The position numbers and the translations under genes were made by a program. From NCBI RefSeq assembly GCF_031877795.1, contig NC_133932.1:39880180-39944179 (forward strand): a stretch of DNA of 64,000 nt. The letters are read 5' to 3'. Below, in pieces: positions 61,917 through 64,000 of this stretch (positions are counted from its first letter, which is position 1; every line of letters starts with the position of its first letter). The notes below the pieces were generated by a model. It saw only the letters and a program-made list of their open reading frames with translations. It searched no databases and was not told the DNA's origin. Origin of the DNA: Strix aluco (Eukaryota > Chordata > Aves > Strigiformes > Strigidae).

Positions 61917-64000
61917 AGGAAAGCCCGTTTCCGACGAGCCAGGCTGTACCTGGGTGCACGGCTTGCGAGTGCAAAATGGAGAAGAGCAAACCCTACTGAT
62001 CTGAGAGCGGCAACCAAATAGGATGCTGCTGCGCCTGGATCCTGTTCAGATGATGCTGATGGATTTAATAAGTTGCTAGCCTACTGTGTAGGCATCTAAA
62101 TCAATAAGCACGTTGATTATCCCCTTATAGCTTTTAATACGCTGTATTCTAAGGGCATTTCTGTGTTGAGACCGAGTGTTGCCTCTTTGATGCCACACTC
62201 GTATATTCTTCCCCTCCAATGTTTTTTCCTCTCTGATTCTTCATCTCCCCTCCTTGAGTAGGCAGAGAGCAGGTGTGGAATGGGAAAAGAAAGTGGCAGA
62301 GTTTGCAGTAATTGCGCTGCTCCTTCTTCAAATCAGTAATAATCTCATTAGCTCATCGTGTTATCAAACTCATTAATTTCAAGTCCAAAATAAACTTCAT
62401 GGCCTTTCCCCCTCTCCCACTCTAAGGGAAATAGGCTAGAGTCCAAGACTGCATGTTTGCCATCAGTGAATTGCTGATACGTACAAGCATGTCGGGGAGT
62501 AAAGTGGTGAGTTCTCCACTTGTCTTGGCAGTGTTTCTTTCGCGGTGACGCTCTTCACTTGAGGCTCTTTGCTTGAACTACAGGTCGCTTGGGTGAAGTT
62601 CAACATAATCACAGATAGGTACATGTATTTTTTTTTGCCAAGTTTGATTTAACAAGCAGTAAAACCTGTATGGTTTCCATTCATTTTCTTTCAAGACTGC
62701 AGCTGTATACGAGATGATGAAGTTAAAGGTTGTTGTTGTTGTAACCTGCAGTGAACTCGCTTTGCTGTGGTAAGCATCGGGTTGTTATAGAGCTCCTTGT
62801 GCCATGAGCTATTCTGGTCCTTGGATTTTCAACATAAATGTTCTGGTCTTTCCTGTAACTTTCACAGGAGCTTTGGCTTATGGTTCCCTTCTGTGTACTC
62901 TAGTCTTCTTCTCCTTCACATCTATTGTTACTGAACCTTCCTGATTAAAATTATGTGCTTTACTTTCAGTACCTTTTTTCAACCTTTTAAGGCCAGTCTT
63001 ATGTATTCTAAGAAAGTCTCATTATCTCTTTCTTTCTTAATTCCCACCTTCACCTCATCACCTTTATACACACACCTAATTGGAGAAAGCAGAATAGAGA
63101 ACAGTTGGTCTCCAAATATAGCTTGAATTCAACAAGCACAGGAAAAAAACCTGACCAGATTGTCCCTGCTGAGCATGATTAAAATGGCAGGACCACTTGT
63201 CAAAACTTGGTACTGCAGTTTAACAATACATTGCAGATAGCTCAGTCAAGGGTGCACAAGTTTTACCTGACTGAAGGGCTGAAATCAGAATAGACTTTAG
63301 TTGAGGTAGTGTTGGAGAGGAATAAGGATGCTATTTCCTCTTCCCAGTGTGATTTCTTTTAGCTCTGAAGAGATGCATTAACAAACAGGACAAAGTTCCA
63401 CTTACAATTACAGGGAACTCTACTAGCACAAAGCGTATGTTCTTTTTCTAGCCAGAGCCAAAGCTTTCTGCCCTGTGTTAATCTTCTTACAAAATGAAAC
63501 TATTGCATTGTCCCGTGCTAGCTGCTTTTTTTTTTTTTTTTTCTTTCTGCCTCTGTTTGCAGAAAGATGCATTGTTTTCAAATCCTAAATGGTGTTTTGT
63601 TTACTTACAAAATGATTACGGAATAATGGGATTTGAGGCTTACATTTTGTGGGGAACTGGTGTGAATAAAGTATTGCTGTTAACTGTAATGAGTTCACCC
63701 GTACTAAATTTACGATAGCCGTGAATTATGGTAGGCTGCTTTAACGCTTTATGTAAATACAAAAAACCCCAAGAAAGGTTGCATTCAGACTTGCTCTTTG
63801 GCTTATGAGAACATAATTCTTGATAGGAATGGCCAAGATACTGACAGAGAAACATAATTATCATCCGTAATGGCTAAAAAAGTCCTGTTCTTTCAGTGGG
63901 GTTTTTTAGTGTTCATATTGAGTGTTGGTACATGCGTATTAGTCTGTTTATAGTCAGTGCCTGAACAAAGAACAGGTGACTAGGCAATCGGTACCTTGAG
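61917..64000. other. non-coding stretch, probably first-intron or 5' region
   Basis: AT-rich sequence directly right of the CpG island. A strong splice-acceptor-like site occurs at 63,526-63,562 (17-T run, then CTTTCTGCCTCTGTTTGCAG), but what follows is a short frame without recognised domain or a clear donor. No exon is called. Confidence 0.45.

Noticed and set aside
60361..62017. Long minus-strand open frames (291 and 305 codons) and plus-strand frames (up to 219 codons) in the CpG island
   Set aside because: The translations are low-complexity Pro/Ala/Arg/Gly/Ser in every frame on both strands, caused by lack of AT-rich stop codons in GC-rich DNA. There is no domain and no consistent single frame.
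1..64000. CRISPR arrays, operons, tRNA or rRNA genes
   Set aside because: No regularly spaced repeats with unique spacers, no clustered long ORFs and no cloverleaf or rRNA motifs were seen. The content is vertebrate nuclear DNA.

Overview
The window reads as nuclear DNA from a bird. The support is a CR1 LINE 3' end with the characteristic short repeat of GATTCTGTG-type units near 12.47 kb, a much older degenerate CR1-type LINE at 23.6-26.1 kb, and four solo retroviral LTRs, of which two are clearly one ERVL-like family with 5-bp target duplications. Nearly all of the window is single-copy AT-leaning DNA without coding signal. Open frames are short, overlap on both strands and show no recognisable domain, so no protein-coding gene is called.

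Layout: 1-23.6 kb is non-coding, with one young CR1 tail (about 12,365-12,474), short tandem duplications and some AT-rich patches that could be conserved non-coding elements. 23.6-26.1 kb is an old CR1-type retrotransposon, recognisable through a decayed endonuclease/reverse transcriptase reading frame whose FADD catalytic motif is destroyed. 28.8-49.9 kb holds four solo LTRs (28,837-29,863 +; 31,685-32,026 +; 42,574-43,182 -; 49,319-49,900 +), an ancient amniote interspersed repeat at 40,732-40,815, and a perfect ATATTT hexamer array at 45,729-45,852. 49.9-60.2 kb is unique non-coding DNA apart from a doubtful CR1 remnant near 55.65 kb.

60.2-61.86 kb is a dense CpG island with GC boxes and CGG/GCC runs. 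It is the only strong host promoter candidate, and the approximately 60 kb before it is gene-free. A transcript running to the right would put its 5' UTR/first exon in the island and the last 2 kb in its first intron; a leftward transcript is also possible. The gene cannot be named from this sequence. No bacterial-type operon, CRISPR array or other novel system is present. The interesting content is retrotransposon history and the promoter-type CpG island.
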